Below are positions 62,912 to 64,000 of a stretch of 64,000 bases of DNA, piece by piece. Below the pieces are notes generated by a model that made no database searches, was not told the DNA's origin, and worked only from the letters and a program-made list of their open reading frames with translations. The stretch covers positions 1 to 64,000 of the forward strand of contig JADJSY010000024.1 of NCBI GenBank assembly GCA_016711435.1, given 5' to 3'. The position numbers were made by a program, and so were the translations under genes. Source of the stretch: Lewinellaceae bacterium (GTDB taxonomy: Bacteria; Bacteroidota; Bacteroidia; Chitinophagales; Saprospiraceae). Numbering within the stretch: position 1 is the first letter of the stretch; every line of letters starts with the position of its first letter.

Positions 62912-64000
62912 CGGGCCGGCGCTTTTTCTGTTGTTTGCAGTTCGGGAACGGATTCAGAAATATTCTGCTCGTGGGCAACTGTTGCAGGCGCTACGATCGC
63001 TTGTTCTGCCTTTGATTCCGGCGTTTGTGCATCATGGGCAAAAAACAAACGGTCGTTATCTTCCGTGCGGAAGTTCACATCTGCAGCCACCGCCTGTTCG
63101 TAAAAGTGCTGCGCGTCTCCTTCGGCTTTGTTTTGCAAACTGTGGTGCGCCAGGGCGATCAACACTTCCGCATCTTCAGGATTGTTTTCCAATGCTTTAT
63201 GCAGGTAGTGTACCGCCGTTTCGCGATAATCCTGCAGGTGTTCAGAGGCCATCAAACCCAATTTCCGGTAAATACCGGGAAAAGCCGGATCCAATTCCGC
63301 CACACGATCCCAGCAGTATTTGGCAAAAAGAAAATCACCTTTACCGACAGCCATATCGCCCATCAAATCATAAGATTTGGCTTCGTTCGGATTTTCTGGA
63401 GTTGTAGAATCCGCTACAACAGGTTCTGTTTCAACGGATTCCGGCTCGTCAGGCAATGTTGTTACCGGCTGGTATTTGGCAATGGCAGCGTGGTATTCTT
63501 GCGACAGGCGTTCATTTTCGGGATATTGCTCGGTAGCGAGTTGCAGAAGTTCCAGACCCCGTTCGGTATAACCCTTTTCCAGCCAGAAATGCGCATCGAG
63601 AATAGCCTGATCTACTTCCGAAGTATGGTCCGTTAATTCCGCCTGCTCATCTTCTTCAGGAGCAATCAGGAATTCAGGCGCCGCTGCTGACTCGGGGGCA
63701 ATGATTTCCTCCTCCACAACAAAGTCGGGCGCCAGCGCCGGCAACTCCGGCTCTTCTAAAGGTTCGGGCGACAGCAAGCCACTGCTCAGCGGCATTTCCG
63801 GGAGATGGGGCGCTTCGAGTACTTCGGAACTGTCTTTTGTCTGATGAACCAAACGGCGGTATTGACCATGCCAGTCGGAAAGCCCGAATCTCTCAAAGAA
63901 AATTGTATAATCATCGGCTTCCAATTGCGCTGCCGATACATAACCTCGATCCCTGAGCAGGCTGATAAAATCGCCCACCTGGTTGGCAATGGTGCGCACG
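62902..64000 (-). CDS. TPR-repeat protein, 5' partial
   Basis: At least 365 residues; the 5' end runs off the window. Order: a helical N-terminal part (GDFISLLRDRGYVSAAQLEA); an acidic Pro/Glu-rich linker (about 60-120); then TPR-like helices (AHFWLEKGYTERGLELLQLATEQYPENERL, broken here), a short linker with VETEPVVADSTTPENPN, and further TPRs (LMGDMAVGKGDFLFAKYCWDRVAELDP..., AVHYLHKALENNPEDAEVLIALAHH). TPRs mediate protein-protein contacts. No signal or membrane segment is seen in the visible part. Its end overlaps the probable start of the SDR gene by about ten bases, so the two are likely co-transcribed. Confidence 0.75.
   Translation of the reverse strand, partial: VRTIANQVGDFISLLRDRGYVSAAQLEADDYTIFFERFGLSDWHGQYRRLVHQTKDSSEVLEAPHLPEMPLSSGLLSPEPLEEPELPALAPDFVVEEEIIAPESAAAPEFLIAPEEDEQAELTDHTSEVDQAILDAHFWLEKGYTERGLELLQLATEQYPENERLSQEYHAAIAKYQPVTTLPDEPESVETEPVVADSTTPENPNEAKSYDLMGDMAVGKGDFLFAKYCWDRVAELDPAFPGIYRKLGLMASEHLQDYRETAVHYLHKALENNPEDAEVLIALAHHSLQNKAEGDAQHFYEQAVAADVNFRTEDNDRLFFAHDAQTPESKAEQAIVAPATVAHEQNISESVPELQTTEKAPARWY

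Noticed and set aside
1..64000. tRNA, rRNA or riboswitch
   Set aside because: I looked for cloverleaf-like hairpin sets with GGTTCGA-type arms, rRNA core phrases and known riboswitch cores and saw none; a covariance-model search was not possible here.

Overview
The window looks like part of a chromosome from a free-living Bacteroidota bacterium, most likely a Saprospiria/Lewinella/Haliscomenobacter-type lineage. The grounds are several type IX secretion (T9SS) C-terminal sorting domains, CHRD and M43/M12B secreted proteins, a LytS/LytTR two-component pair, a CarboxypepD_reg-type outer-membrane barrel, DUF5723 and DUF486 proteins, AT-rich translation starts without obvious Shine-Dalgarno sequences, and promoter elements of the TTG-N19-TAnnTTTG type. 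The genus is inference. I saw no tRNA, rRNA, CRISPR array, transposase or prophage.

Layout. 1-7.4 kb: two tandem giant secreted proteins with a shared C-terminal module; the first is badly broken. 7.5-17.6 kb: DUF486 membrane protein, lipoprotein, secreted M43 protease, a YgiB/YgiC-like pair, SPOR-like protein, fmt, endonuclease I and a four-repeat CHRD protein. 17.7-28.1 kb: VF530 protein, Tex, secreted M12B protease, class IV aminotransferase, then MFS exporter, biotin carboxylase and Pif1-like helicase. 28.1-31.7 kb: a nested palindromic element, an orphan lantibiotic-dehydratase-like gene and an alpha/beta hydrolase. 31.9-38.4 kb: GMC oxidoreductase with its subunit 3, an MFS transporter and a CcoI-type copper ATPase. 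38.4-40.7 kb: a decayed K+ channel and a Cys-type amidohydrolase separated by two long poly-G tracts. 40.7-43.6 kb: an AT-rich island with an MntA-HepT toxin-antitoxin pair, decayed ORFs and a DUF433/DUF5615 pair. 43.7-64 kb: LytTR/LytS, outer-membrane barrel, MsbA-like ABC exporter, Maf, PiT phosphate transporter with a phosphate porin, DUF5723, class II aldolase, a maltodextrin mini-locus (SLC45-like MFS and GH13 lipoprotein), SDR and a TPR protein.

Two properties cut across the window. First, nearly every intergenic space holds a long hairpin whose arms are built from short repeated words. There are three main families: A (GTTATC/GTTATT words), B (GGTTTGAT words) and C (GTGTTTGGT words). 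They often start inside one stop codon and end at the next gene; the most elaborate is a 427-bp element with perfect 53-bp inverted ends. Second, at least eleven genes are split by one-base indels, mostly in homopolymers. The affected genes include essential fmt, so most are probably consensus errors of a long-read assembly rather than true pseudogenes. I give full reconstructed extents and the site of each indel.
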